Shown piece by piece: positions 33,986 to 45,231 of a DNA stretch of 64,000 bases. How positions within the stretch are numbered: the stretch's first letter is position 1; each line of letters begins with the position of its first letter. The stretch is from Theocolax elegans (Eukaryota > Arthropoda > Insecta > Hymenoptera > Cerocephalidae): assembly GCA_026168455.1 (NCBI GenBank), contig CM047428.1:43198769-43262768 (forward strand). Reading direction: 5' to 3'. The translations under genes were made by a program, and so were the position numbers. The notes beneath the pieces were generated by a model. It saw only the letters and a program-made list of their open reading frames with translations, was not told where the DNA came from and ran no database searches.

Positions 33986-34126
33986 TCTCTCCCTCACACA
34001 GACTCTTATTCTTATTCATTCTCACTCTCGCACTCCCCCACTCTTCCTCATTCTTACTCACTCTCTCTCTCATTCTCTCTCTCTCTCTATTTCTCTTACT
34101 CTCTCTCTTTATTTCTCTTTCTCTCT
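33986..34126 (+). repeat. (CT)n array 7, right end of the LINE train
   Basis: CT-rich array containing the same complex motif (ACTCTTATTCTTATTCATTC ... ACTCCCCCACTC) that precedes copy C at 24548-24632, then more pure CT. Confidence 0.92.
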
Positions 34127-34285
34127 TGTAATTGTTACAACCATTCTTCATACAAACATTCTTGTATTTGTTACAAAACATTTAATGTGTACCAAGAGTT
34201 AAGTGGGCTTTTTATCTAAAATATGTGCAAATGCATACTTGGCAAAAAGAAAATCCACTTTATGCCTTTAATATTTAATAACACA

Positions 34286-35235
34286 TGTAACGTGGTATTC
34301 GCGAACCCGGATTAATATAAATAATAAGAATTAATATTAATATTAATATTAATTATAATCGTTGTGCCAGGTTGCCCTGTACAGCGTGCACAATCTTTTT
34401 ATATTCTGCGACGATGTTAGTGTCGCCAGGAACAAGTTTACTGAGACGTACGGTGCGGAGGAATCGGGCAATCTTCCTTTCCTCGAACACGATTATATTA
34501 AATACTTTATATATCGGCGGGAGCTAAATAATAATTAAAGTAAAAATATAATCATTTATTTTAACTTAATTATTTTACAAGATGGCCATCCAGGCCTCGT
34601 GCCGTGACAAAATTCGCTTTGCGCGGGCGGAATTATCGGGTGTCACTGGATAGAGATCCTCGACTGCGGTTGACGTCGCCCCGATATCCGCTGTTCGGGC
34701 ACCGGCATACCCGAACGCACTCTCGAGGTCTCACACAAACACTCGGGGTGGGGTGGAAGCTCACAGTAGTATTAAAGACTATTTACCGGGGGACGCCTCG
34801 TAGTTGTTCCAGCCAATTCTTCGGTCGTCGACAACCTCCTGGGCAACGGAGGTCGGACATCAACTATTGATAAGACAGTCCAATGCTGCGACTACACTCA
34901 CGCTCGATTCCGTCCTTGTTTGCACAATAATCAATCACTCGCACACGAGAATGACCGTTGCATGTCCGGACCTGCGTACTCGACTCTGCTTCAGCAAAAC
35001 CATGCACAGGGTCTCGTAGTTAGACTGGATGGTGATTTATATTCTAGACTTACCGAGCAGTACGACCAAGTAAAATTACTGATCCACCTCGATTGGCGGA
35101 CGGTCACACACTGATTAGACGATTGTCTAATTTTTAGAAAAAGGGATGAGAGTGCGCTCTCATCCCTACGTATTATCGCACGCGTAATTGTACACTCATA
35201 ATGAAATAAACAAGTCTTATCGGCTAGCCTTGACA
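34286..35235 (+). mobile_element. Possible solo LTR
   Basis: A 950-bp block starts TGTAACGTGG and ends GCCTTGACA, with AATAAA at about 35200 near its right end. It is richer in GC than its surroundings. These are LTR-like features, but I found no matching target-site duplication and no second copy, so the call is weak. Confidence 0.3.
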
Positions 35236-35577
35236 TACCAAAGGCTTCGACGGCTTACAACTATCGTGAATTTAAATACTCTATTTGTCGTGAATAGATT
35301 GTGTGACAATTTCCGTTACAATGCATAATTTTTGCCTTCTTTCCGTTGGACAATAGGGACTTGATCTAGCACACTGATTGTTTTTTATGAATAATTTAAA
35401 ATTTGGTTTATTTGGTGTAGAGAAGGATTTAGAGAAACTTTAAAAGAAATAAAAATAAACTGTTGAAATATCTGAACAAATGATAAGAAAACCATTTTCG
35501 GTTCCGAAACAAATTCCGATATCACTCTCGATCATAATATATGCTATTACTATAATGATATAATTATGTTATCTATA
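35236..35577. other. No recognised feature
   Basis: AT-rich DNA between the possible solo LTR and the foldback MITE. Nothing could be supported. Confidence 0.3.
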
Positions 35578-35579
35578 TA

Positions 35580-36231
35580 CGGGGTATTGAAAAAGTCCCG
35601 GACCCTCTTTATAACTCAAAACGTACGTTTTAGAAGAAAAAGTTTCGTACTACAGTTGTAAGATTTTGCCCGGGCAATCTGGTAGTGACCTTAGTTTGAC
35701 CTTAAGCTTGAACTTCAAGGTCATTTCACGGTCTAGTGTAGGTTTTTTCAAATAGAAACCCTAATTTTTATTGCAGAAATAGAAAGCGGAAGAAAGTTCC
35801 TTTCCGAATATATAAGACAAATATGGGGTCAAACGTGATCCAAAGATCATTTGAAGGTCAAATGTCGTCAAAACACAAAAATATAGAGTTTTTTAAAATT
35901 CTCGGTAAGTCAATATGATGACGAGGAAGAAACTTTTTATAGAAAAGCTTCAAAAAAGTTCAGTCTAAATCTCAGTTCTGACTTTCAAATGACCTTTGCA
36001 TCACGTTTGACCCCATATATATCTTATATCGTTGGAAAGGGAATTTCGTCCGCTTTCCATTTTTGCAGGAAAAAATGGGGGTTCAAATGACCTTAAAGTT
36101 GAAGCACAAGGTCAAATTAAGATCATAATCAGATTGCCCGGGCAAAATCCTACAACCTTGGTATGAAACTATTTTCTCTGGGCCATACTTTCTAAGTAAC
36201 TGATGGGGTCCGGTACTTTTCGAATACCCTG
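35580..36231. mobile_element. 652-bp foldback MITE with TA target duplication
   Basis: The ends are complementary (CGGGGTATTGAAAAAGTCCC at the left, TACTTTTCGAATACCCTG at the right) and flanked by TA. The whole element folds back through matching inner segments such as GATTTTGCCCGGGCAATC/GATTGCCCGGGCAAAATC. TA target sites and the CAGGGTAT-like end suggest mobilisation by Tc1/mariner transposases. It contains several AGGTCA motifs. Confidence 0.85.
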
Positions 36232-36285
36232 TATAATCTAGAAATATACTATTTATAAATTAATGTGTTCTGAAAAATTTTGCAG

Positions 36286-36424
36286 ATCTTTACGTCGCAC
36301 GACTGCGGAAATTCAAAATTATGGATTCGAATGTTTGGAGAGAGCAACGTCTAGTAAAGATAGTGGTATTAGTAATATGGCTGACGCAGAAGAAAGATTA
36401 GAAGGACTTAATATGTCAAATTCA
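36286..36424 (+). CDS. Candidate host-gene internal exon
   Basis: A 139-nt segment lies between a good acceptor (AAAAATTTTGCAG) and a good donor (GTAAGTTT). In one frame it is fully open for 46 codons and reads like real protein: L-R-R-T-T-A-E-I-Q, Y-G-F-E-C-L-E-R-A, S-S-K-D-S-G-I-S-N and A-E-E-R-L-E-G-L-N. The other two frames contain stops. Base composition and codon use differ sharply from the AT-rich flanks. The phase is one base completing a split codon at the 5' side and a full codon at the 3' side. I do not recognise the protein. Exon status is an inference from splice signals and coding look. Confidence 0.5.
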
Positions 36425-37104
36425 GTAAGTTTATCATAAGCATCGCGTAAAATTGGGTAATTCATAAGGATGCGTGAACCCTTCATAAATTTTTATATAT
36501 TAAGAGCTATGGACCGATAAATTTCATATTTGTTAAGTTTCTATAAACGTGTATCTGAAGTCAATCAGTATCTAATGCAATGCCAAAAATCGAATTAGTC
36601 GAATCTGAAACCTATTTTTCAAATTAAAATATTATGAGGTTCTTATCTATAAATAATTTTTTTTACTTTAAATATAACTCCGCCTTTTAAAACATTATGA
36701 AATCTTTACTCTCCTAAGATGTACAAGGTGGGCCAGAAAAATGGGTACAAAAATTGGTTTTAATAAAACTTGTTCAGGACAAAGTGGGCTATTTTTTTGT
36801 CATATTAGCTTGAACCATAATCTTCATGTTCAATGTCACTTAAAGTTTACAGTGTTCTTTTTAATGGGAACAACTATTTTTGGCTTTGGGTTCGGAAAGA
36901 GCGGGAAAAAGTAGTTCTGTAATGACATCTCAATATTTCCGTGACCTTGACAAGGTTGATTGAAGTGCAAATTGCATTGTCTAAAAGCAGCTTTTTCCCA
37001 AATTAGTAAATGATGATAGCTGCATGATCACTTTATTTAAAAAACAATTGTACTTATTTTTCATATCTTTAATAGATTTTGCTCTTATCAAACAATGATA
37101 TTCT
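36425..37104. other. AT-rich intron-like DNA with a possible MITE end
   Basis: No gene. At 36721 the sequence TACAAGGTGGGCCAGAAAAA resembles the terminus of a TA-targeting MITE, but I could not find its other end. Confidence 0.3.
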
Positions 37105-37108
37105 TTAA

Positions 37109-37828
37109 GGGGACAAGCCTAGATTAAAATTAAAAAAAGGATATTCATTTTTAACAATTAATAATTTTTTTTATAACAACTAAAAATACGCCTTAATTTT
37201 TTAAACAAATTATATTGTTATTAAATTTTACTTAAAATTTTTTGACCAATTTATATGTAACTAAACTATATTAATTAATTATGAGACTCTGTACTCATTT
37301 TTTCCATAATGGACTTACCGCAGGATATCTCAGGAACCAATTCATCGAATGGGCTGAAATTTTAACAGTAACTTTTAAATATGATTTTAATCATCTTCAA
37401 TGAAACAGAATTTGAATAAATGTTTAAATGTTTATTTAAAAAAATTATTTACCTCTTTTACACAATTTTTGAATTTTTAACATAATTTCATAAAAATAAT
37501 TTTGTTAATACAATTTTAACACAGTCTGTTCCACTTAAGTGGATTAAAATCATATTTAAAAGTTACTGCTAAAATTTCAGCCTATTCGATGAAGTGGTTC
37601 GTGATATATCCTGCGATAAGTCCATTATGGAAAAAATCAGAGAACGGAGTCTTATAGTTAATTAATATAGTTTTGTTACATATAAATTAACCAATGAATT
37701 AATAATAAAAGTTAATAATAATACAATTTGTTAAAAAAATTAAGAAATGTTTTGAGTTGTTATAAAAAAAAATTATTAAATTTTAAAATTGAATATCTTT
37801 TTTTCAATTTGAACCCAAGCTTGTCTTC
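37109..37828. mobile_element. 720-bp TTAA-flanked foldback element
   Basis: TTAA at 37105-37108 and at 37829-37832 flank an element whose halves are complementary. It begins GGGGACAAGCCTAG and ends CAAGCTTGTCTTC. Inner segments also match, for example TTCCATAATGGACTTACCGC against GCGATAAGTCCATTATGGAA. TTAA duplication is used by piggyBac and Kolobok transposases. Which of the two moved this one cannot be told. Confidence 0.8.
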
Positions 37829-37943
37829 TTAAGTTTCCCCATAAATAAAAGTATTTTGTTATATACAATAATAATGCATGAGTTTTCAAAAACGATTTGA
37901 GCATTATTTATTCAACTGTAACCTTCAAATAACCTTTAATTAA

Positions 37944-38156
37944 GCGGATGTCGGAACTACAACCTCCGTTGATATCCGCTCAATCTCAAGGCTCCGAATG
38001 GCGCTGTAACCAGGTTTGATTTTGACGATAAACGTACTTCAAACATAAATTATAAATTGTATAGCTACATAGAGTTGTTGCAAGATACTTTCCTCCTTAG
38101 CTATAACTAAAATTAAGGTAATGGTAATATTACTCTTGGCAGCAAATATTTATTTT
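37944..38156 (+). mobile_element. 213-bp TTAA-flanked repeat R1, copy 1
   Basis: Starts GCGGATGTCGGAACTACAAC after TTAA and ends in a T-rich run before TTAA. The same sequence in reverse lies at 47215-47430, also between TTAA sites. Partial relatives are seen at 38721-38800 and 43131-43200. No terminal inverted repeat is evident. Confidence 0.6.
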
Positions 38157-38568
38157 TTAAAAGAAATGTGTAATTCGTCTCGTATTCAGTGAGTGTATAT
38201 AAGTTAGTCTGTAAAATAGGTTAATTCTAGGGCTTTTGGGCATACTTATTGCGAATTTAATGTCATAAGTCACAAATTACTAAACAACCATAAACCAACC
38301 TTTAAAATCAGTATAAAGTTCCCTTTTATATCTAGTTTTTCAAGGTAGCTTTCAACGCTGAATCGAATTCCAAGGTGAAAATTACCAGCAAGTGAAGGTA
38401 CTAACCAGTACCAAATAAAACAATTTTTCAAAGTGTCAAACCTAGCATTACCCCTTAGGACAGGAAAGCCATTATAGTATGAGTATTCTTCATTATTAGA
38501 CATGCATATTACGCGTTTTCTTATAGAAAATCCTGAGCAATTCGAAATTCCAAATCCCCGTCTTTTAA

Positions 38569-38716
38569 CCTTTCGAGGGCCGGAATACGCCTCTAGGCGT
38601 AAGGGGTCTGACACACCAACATCGCAACTTAGTTTGGCTCTAACTCAGGGACCTTAGACCACATTCCAATAGAAAAATGCGATTTTCAAATTTTTCAAAA
38701 CCCCGTCCGTTAAAGG
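38569..38716. mobile_element. 148-bp piggyBac-like MITE
   Basis: Flanked by TTAA (38565 and 38717), beginning CCTTTCGAGGGC and ending CGTTAAAGG, so the outer five bases are inverted repeats. The interior has no coding signal. An open frame on the minus strand across 38270-38614 has no support. Confidence 0.5.
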
Positions 38717-38720
38717 TTAA

Positions 38721-39282
38721 AGGGATGTCGGAGTTCTAGCCTCAATCGCGAACCTGCAAATGGCGATTTCAAGTATAGGCGCGAGAGCCATTATATACAG
38801 CTAACTAGCCCCCCCCAGATTTTTACTTTTTAACCACTTCAATATTACTTATTTATTTTGTGCTATTGGCCACGCATTACTTTCCTTATTGCTAACCCTC
38901 ACTGCACAACAAGTTTTGTCCGAATTCATTCACGCATAATTAAGAAAATCGATGCCAAAGATATTGCTTGCTGAATTCCTTTTCTCGATTTTTGCTTCTT
39001 CTTTTTTTTCGTTTCCCTATATATATATATATGTCTATAGAAAGCGAAAAGAGATAGCGATATGGAAGATGTGTGAGATAGAAAGACAGCGTTGCGTGCC
39101 AGCCGGTCAAAGAACGCGTACAGAGCTCCCAACGATTGGCAGGACATTTAGTTTAGAAGTGGCAGCGAGAGGGCGCTATATTATACTGCTACTGTCATCT
39201 CAGTACTCTCTGTTGACATGCATTTTGTTTAGTTATAGTTTTATATCAAAGTATAAAGTATTCAACAATCATTTATTGTTAT
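38721..39282. other. Partial R1-like sequence and unassigned DNA
   Basis: Begins with a diverged R1 start (AGGGATGTCGGAG) and continues into unassigned sequence including an (AT)n run near 39020. No gene could be supported. Confidence 0.3.
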
Positions 39283-39549
39283 ATGATAAATGAATTTATT
39301 GATCTTTACAAGCCAAAGAAACATTCCTCACATCTCAAGTAAGGCGGACTGTATTAATACCAGCCACTTTAGAAACCTCACAGGATGAGTGTTTGAAAAA
39401 AGACTAAGACAAGCTAAGTCAACAAAAATATAAAATTTAATTGATTGTAGTATAAAATTAATAAAAATTTAATAAGACGGAAAAAAAAAATGTTTGATGT
39501 GAGGAATGTTTCTTTGGCTTGTAAAGATCAATAAATTCATTTATCATAC
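39283..39549. mobile_element. 267-bp foldback with 53-bp perfect-looking arms
   Basis: The arm at 39283-39334 (TATGATAAATGAATTTATTG ... CCTCACATC) is repeated in reverse complement at 39497-39549, with a 162-bp spacer containing no gene. Confidence 0.8.
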
Positions 39550-41274
39550 AACTTATAGTGTAAAAAAGCAATAAATTCACGAATTTTTCTAATAGTTGGA
39601 AAATTCAAATTTTAAAATTATATGGCATTGGATCACGAATATGCCTTATGTAACAATATTCTGACAATTAAGACATTAGTCCTATGTAAGTGCGTTAGGA
39701 GGCTACCTGTTAATATGTGGCACTTATTAAAGTTTGCTAACGGTAGGGCATATATACCCCATGTCTTCCTTATTGATTTTTAAGATTTAAGAATTTGAAG
39801 AAATTTAGCTTAAAAAAATCAATAAAATTTGTACTGCCCAATTTTTGTTTAAAATGGCTTCTAATTCTTAATTTGATTATAACTCTGCTCCATTTTTACG
39901 GATTCGAACGTACTTTTTCTTAAAATATATCTATTTTATCTCAGCTTTTCAGTAAACTTTGGTTTGAATCTCAATATTTGATAGGTAGAAGTTATAAGCG
40001 TTTAAAGTAAAGTTTCTTTTTTTGGAAATTTTGCTTTAACAGCGTATAACTTTTGAAAAAACGATTGTTAGAGTCTGGGGCTCTGACTTTTTTCATATAT
40101 TTATATTAGAAAACATATACTACAAGCTGGGCACGATCCGTTTCCCAAACATATGAGGGTCTCCTTGTAAGAAGTCCATTCTGAATATACGCAAGCCATC
40201 ATATGTGATGAATTGTTATCAATTGGTTTGTTTTACTTTTATTTGTTTGCCACAAAGTCTCTTGAGAGCATATATTCATGAAGTGAAATGGAAACTTTAC
40301 ATATATAAAATAGCTTGCGTATAGTCTCAATAGACTTCCCAGTGACTCCAGTATATTGGATATAAATTAATAATTGTTTAAACATGATAAAATTCACTAT
40401 AACTCCAGTTATTGGTAATAAATAGTACAATATTAACTCGAGTAACTGGAAAGTCCATTCAGATTATATTAGTTTATACTTTTCAATAGAGCAATAGTTC
40501 CACTTCTTCTTTCTTTAAAGGACTGTAATTTTTACTTTATACCCTATTGTAAAGAGTAATTTTTATATTTTGCACTGTTCAAAGAGTAATTTTAGTTGTT
40601 TAGTCGTTTAAAAGGTGTTGTTTTGGGATTTTTAACGTTACTTAAAGAGTAGTAAAGTCTACAAATTACTTATTTAAGGTTCAGTTTTTATTGTTTGGGG
40701 TAAAGAGTGTGTGAAGAAACTTTTTTAATTTGACTGAATTTTCCTGAACGAAATGTCAGATACAAATTACACGGATCTACACCTTTCAACATAAATATTA
40801 CAATTGATATATTAAATAAAAATCTAAAAGAATTCATACAGGTAGCTTAAAAAAAAGCAAGGGCATAGCGTTTTGATTTTTTAAGAAATAATAATTTTTT
40901 TAATAATAATTGAGTAAACATTTTTTAGATGCTAATTATTAGTAAATAAGTCATAAACTTTCAACGCAAACATTGTAATTTTAAATAATCAATTTAAAAA
41001 TCTGGAAAATTTTGGGTATATTGTTAAAACATTCAGACTAAAACATTCATTTCTAAGAAATTTTTAAGTTTTAATAATCACAAAACATAAATTAAAAATA
41101 GATGGATTTCATTAATCAATAGGTAAAGCAAAAAAAATTTTTTGAACATAGTTTATAGGAACAACACGAAAAAAATATGTCACTTCTGCGCTGAAGCGTA
41201 CAAATTTTTTAGCGACTTTACAATGCGATGGTTATTGTTAATTTATCGAATAAGTAACTTTGAATCATCAAAAT
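39550..41274. other. AT-rich DNA with one foldback-family arm
   Basis: About 39850-40180 matches a single arm of the hairpin family at 47963-48641, ending with GATCCGTTTCCC and CTCCTTGTAAG. The rest holds no recognised feature. Confidence 0.4.
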
Positions 41275-43010
41275 GTGGTGCTTGCGCCTATGCGTGTGCA
41301 TATATATATATATTGGTGTGTGTATAATATTAAGCTCCATAAAAAGTTACTGCAATTGAAAGTACTAAAATCAAAATAGCAACGGCAAGTATTTTATAGA
41401 TATCAACAGAAAGTTTTTATTTATTTATTAAATATTCCACGTTGAATTTGTGCCTCTAGACAGTATACTTTATATAAAATACCTTCTACGAAGGTGTCAA
41501 CATTCGCAAATATGGTTTCCAATCACACTTTCAAAAATGTTATTTGATAAAAAAATCTTTAATTATTATCTCATCCTATTTCTACGTATATTTTGCTTAA
41601 ACTCCATAAAAAGTTTGTGCCATAGAAAGTACTGAAATCAAAGCGGAATAATCGACAAGTACTTTTTACCATACCATACATTGCATTTTTTTGAATTAAA
41701 CTTTTATATATTTTGCTTAAACTCCATAAAAAGTTTTAATTAATTTCCGCAAAACTGATAAAAAGGAAACTTCTTTTTTTTATTCTCTTTAAATAAACAA
41801 TGTCTATCCTTCGCGTGCTTTACATCAGTAGATACACAATTTTATAGAATAATAATAATTCATTTGTGCAAAATTAATTTCTGAATAACTAATAAAAAGT
41901 AATTTCTCTCTTTTTATGCTCTTTAAATAAAATAATACTTGCACCACGCGTTGGATTGACATCTTACTTTTGAATTATACATCTGATTTGAATTAAATAG
42001 CGTATTGCATATATCAAAAACTTATAAAATATTTTAAGTTTTCTTATTAAGATTTATATAACGACATTATATGTTTCTAATGAGGCCTATACGTCAACAC
42101 AGCGATTGATTTTGAATTGCTTTTGTAGTGAAATAGAGCACTAGTACTTGATAACAATTTTATGGTAAAATAAGAATATACACGTCTAACCAATTCCAAA
42201 TTGGAAATACATTTTAGTTTAGATGTTAAACAATAGAATGCTTTATTTGACCATATTATTTTATACGATAACCTACTAGATACCATCGATGTAAGAGGAT
42301 ATTACTAGATCAAAAATAATTCGACTGAAATACTTAATCAATGGTGGTGCAAGTATTATTTTATTTAAAGAGTATAAAAAAGAGAGAAATTATATTTTAT
42401 TAGTTATGCAGAAATTAATTTTGGGCAACTGCAATATTATTATTCTATAAAATTGTGTATCTACTGATGTAAAGTACGCGAAGGATAGACATTGTTTATT
42501 TAAAGAGAATAAAAAAAAGAAGTTTCCTTTTTATCAGTTTTGCGGAAATTAATTAAAACTTTTTATGGAGTTTAAGCAAAATATATAAAAGTTTAATTCA
42601 AAAAAATGCAATGTATGGTATGGTAAAAAGTACTTGTCGATTATTCCGCTTTGATTTCAGTACTTTCTATTGCAGAAACTTTATGGAGTTTAAGCAAAAT
42701 ATACGTAGAAATTGGATGGGAGTAATAATTAAAGATTTTTTTATCAGATTACATTTTTGAAAGTGTGATTGGAAACCATACTTACGAATGTTGATACCTT
42801 TGTAGAAGGTATTTTATATAAAGTATACTGTCTAGAGGCACAAATTCAACGTGGAATATTTAATAAATAAATAAAAAATTTCTGTTGATATCTATAAAAT
42901 ACTTGCCGTTGCTATTTTGATGATAGTACTTTCAATTGCAGAAACTTTTTATGGAGCTTAATATTATACATACACTAATATATATATGTACACGCATAGG
43001 CGCAAGCACG
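41275..43010. mobile_element. 1.7-kb foldback with ~670-bp arms
   Basis: The arms 41275-41947 and 42343-43010 are reverse complements over their whole length, for example GCCTCTAGACAGTATACTTT at 41449 against its complement near 42820. The spacer (41948-42342) carries only short meaningless frames. Inside each arm a TTTTGCTTAAACTCCATAAA motif occurs twice. Confidence 0.85.
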
Positions 43011-43130
43011 CACGCACCATTGCGCTAAATCTAGGGAGCAGATAATATAATGCGTCTCTTTTGTTTGTTGAATCTCGGCAGCGCTAAAGTGCTTTTGCGC
43101 CCGCCGTTTGCTAAAGGGATACTTTAGGCC

Positions 43131-44025
43131 CTATTTTTAGTAAATTTTACAGCTACATGGAGCTGTTGAAAGATACTGCCACACTAGTTATAGTTATGGA
43201 AAAAATAAAAATTCGACGAAATTTTTTCGAGAAATTAGCATTACAATTTGATGATTTCTTTAGTCCAAAATTTCATCTAATTTTTATTCCTTCCCTAACT
43301 GTTGAGCTTCTTTTTTCAAAATATGTCTGCTCAATCTCAGTTTTCTTTTAAAATTTGGTTTGAATGCATATCTTTAATTGTTGCCGAGTTATAAGCAATT
43401 GCAGTCAATAGTTCTATAATGGATAGTTTTCGTTATTTGCTTACATCTATCATAAAAATCTAAACTCTAGCTTTCTATATATTTTTTTTTTTTTTTTATG
43501 TTATTTAACGTCGCTCTATTTATGCTGCCAGGGCTAATCAGCGACGGAGGTGAACGGTGTGTCTGTAAACAAAGCACATGTAGTTGAAACAGTGGTGCTT
43601 GTGTCCATCGGAAGATATCATCGGTCACTGTAATTAGTCTAATAATTACAGTTTCCTGTCCTCCCGATGGAACCACCGCGATCCTCTTTACATCTTCGCG
43701 TCCCTAACGTTCCCTATAGTTCAGATGCCCGTGCCTCTCATGCACTGACAAGTGCACGAAACGCACGCGCACCTGAACTGGCGTCACATTATAGTGACAC
43801 GCCGAGCCACTGAGTCGCGGTGTTCGAAAAATGCACATGAAAAAATTTTCAGAGGTACACGTCTGGGATCGAACCCACGACCCTCGGTGTGAGAGTCGGG
43901 AGCTCTACCCATGAGCCACCGCGGCTCTCTAGCTTTCTATATAATTTTATAATAGAAACCATATCCTAATGTTTGGTAAGGATCCGTTTCCCAAAGGGTG
44001 GGGATTCTCCTTGTTAGATTTTTCA
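43131..44025 (+). mobile_element. Foldback-family arm interrupted by a SINE
   Basis: Sequence outside the SINE (43131-43464 and 43944-44025) matches the right arm of the hairpin at 48315-48641, including GAGCTTCTTTTTTCAAA, GAGTTATAAGC and GATCCGTTTCCC. The SINE at 43482-43926 splits it. Confidence 0.55.
43482..43926 (-). mobile_element. tRNA-derived SINE 1 with 17-bp target duplication
   Basis: Read on the minus strand it starts with a tRNA-like head (A box TGGCTCATGGGTAGAG, B box GGTTCGATCCC), continues with a ~370-bp body and ends in an A-tail (T-run at 43483-43497). CTCTAGCTTTCTATATA is present on both sides (43465-43481 and 43927-43943). The last ~110 bases of the body are related to those of SINE 2 at 58066-58273, although the heads differ. 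Confidence 0.9.
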
Positions 44026-44169
44026 TTTAATTTTAACAATAATTATTAATATAATTATTAGAGTATAATTTAGAGTCATCAGTAAAACTAATAATAGCTC
44101 TAAAATGATATTGACGGAAGGTGAAAAATACATCAAAAATTGGAACTCACGCTGAAGCATCATCGATGT

Positions 44170-44812
44170 TAAACGATGTACATATTTTTCAATTTAATAT
44201 ATTTACCGGAAAATCCTCAAGCAAGCTTTGGAGCTAATTTTGATAAATTTTTTAGTAATGGACCGCAAATTCTCAGCATTTGTGCTCAAATATAACACAA
44301 CGTTTTTGCTTTACACCCACAAAACACTAAAGCTCGAACGTATGGCCAATTATATGGTCTAGATAATGAATTAGCTTCACTTGAAAGAAAAAGATATAAA
44401 AATAATTATATATAAAACAAATATTAACCCTCTTATTAAAGCTTATAAAATGATCTATGAAGTTGAAACAGAAGAGATAGAGCGATGTATTGAAAGTGGT
44501 TGTATACCGAAAACGGTAACCATGTCTATAAAACGAAACGAACAATTACGTGATATTGTTATATATTCAAGATATGGTAACCCAATTTGTATACCCTTAA
44601 GAAGTAAATACAGTGACTCTATGACCTATCCACTTATTTATCCAAATGGAGGATACGGATGGATTCCTAATATGAAATGCAAAGTAATTAATTTACCACA
44701 GAAAGTTTTGAAAAGTCTGCCAAATATTACTTTATTTAAAAACAATAAGAAAGAGAAATTTCTACGTTTATTGAGAAATTATTTATATGAGAAACTAATT
44801 TTGTACAACTGA
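44170..44812 (+). pseudogene. Helitron-type N-terminal domain fragment
   Basis: With a frame break near 44390 this encodes F-G-A-N-F, F-S-N-G-P-Q, C-A-Q-I-Y-H (via a stop), Y-G-Q-L-Y-G-L-D-N-E-L-A and then R-D-I-V-I-Y-S-R-Y-G-N and Y-P-L-I-Y-P-N-G-G-Y-G-W. This order (G-Q-x-Y-H, Q-L-Y-x-x-D, R-D-I-V-I-Y, Y-P-L-x-x-P-x-G) is that of the N-terminal domain of Helitron Rep-helicases. The HUH endonuclease and helicase are absent. Helitrons move as rolling-circle DNA; this piece is a dead relic. Confidence 0.65.
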
Positions 44813-45231
44813 ATATGATTATAAATACTATTGTGTATTTATTGCTGTAAATGTAGGTACTGATATAATAATTTGTTCAAACCTTATTTTAACCTCAAAA
44901 AGTAAATTTTTTCAAATGCAATTTACTATGAAATTTGTTTTTGAGATGCTATAAGGATATAGTCAGGTCACAAAAATATATTTTGTTTTTCATTTTTATG
45001 GTGTAAAGTTTTTGTGGAACATTTGTATTAAATAGTATATTTATGACACTGTTGTAGGAGATGATTTTCTACCTTGTTCGAGGTTGTTTGCACGAGCGAA
45101 GCGAGTGAAAACATCGAGAAAGGTTAAAAAACATCTTCCACAATAGTTTCCTACGATACTTCATAACATTAGAACCTCAAAATCTGAAATGAAAGTGGAA
45201 CTTTGTGTTTAAAATATTATAAAATATAAAC
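44813..45231. other. No gene; a short foldback
   Basis: An imperfect inverted repeat at about 45048-45165 (GTTGTAGGAGATGATTTTC against complementary sequence ending CTTCCACAATAGTTTCCTAC) is the only structure noticed. Confidence 0.4.

Noticed and set aside
34130..35235. 5' LTR of the minus-strand Gypsy element displaced by the LINE train
   Set aside because: The position would fit, but the block reads better as a plus-strand LTR (AATAAA near its right end), no primer-binding site adjoins it on the minus strand, and no second LTR was found to compare.
38270..38614. Minus-strand open frame of 114 codons
   Set aside because: It overlaps the TTAA MITE at 38569-38716, has no recognised domain, and ends in AT-rich low-complexity sequence.
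43853..43926. Functional tRNA gene on the minus strand
   Set aside because: It is the head of a 445-bp SINE with a 17-bp target duplication and an A-tail.
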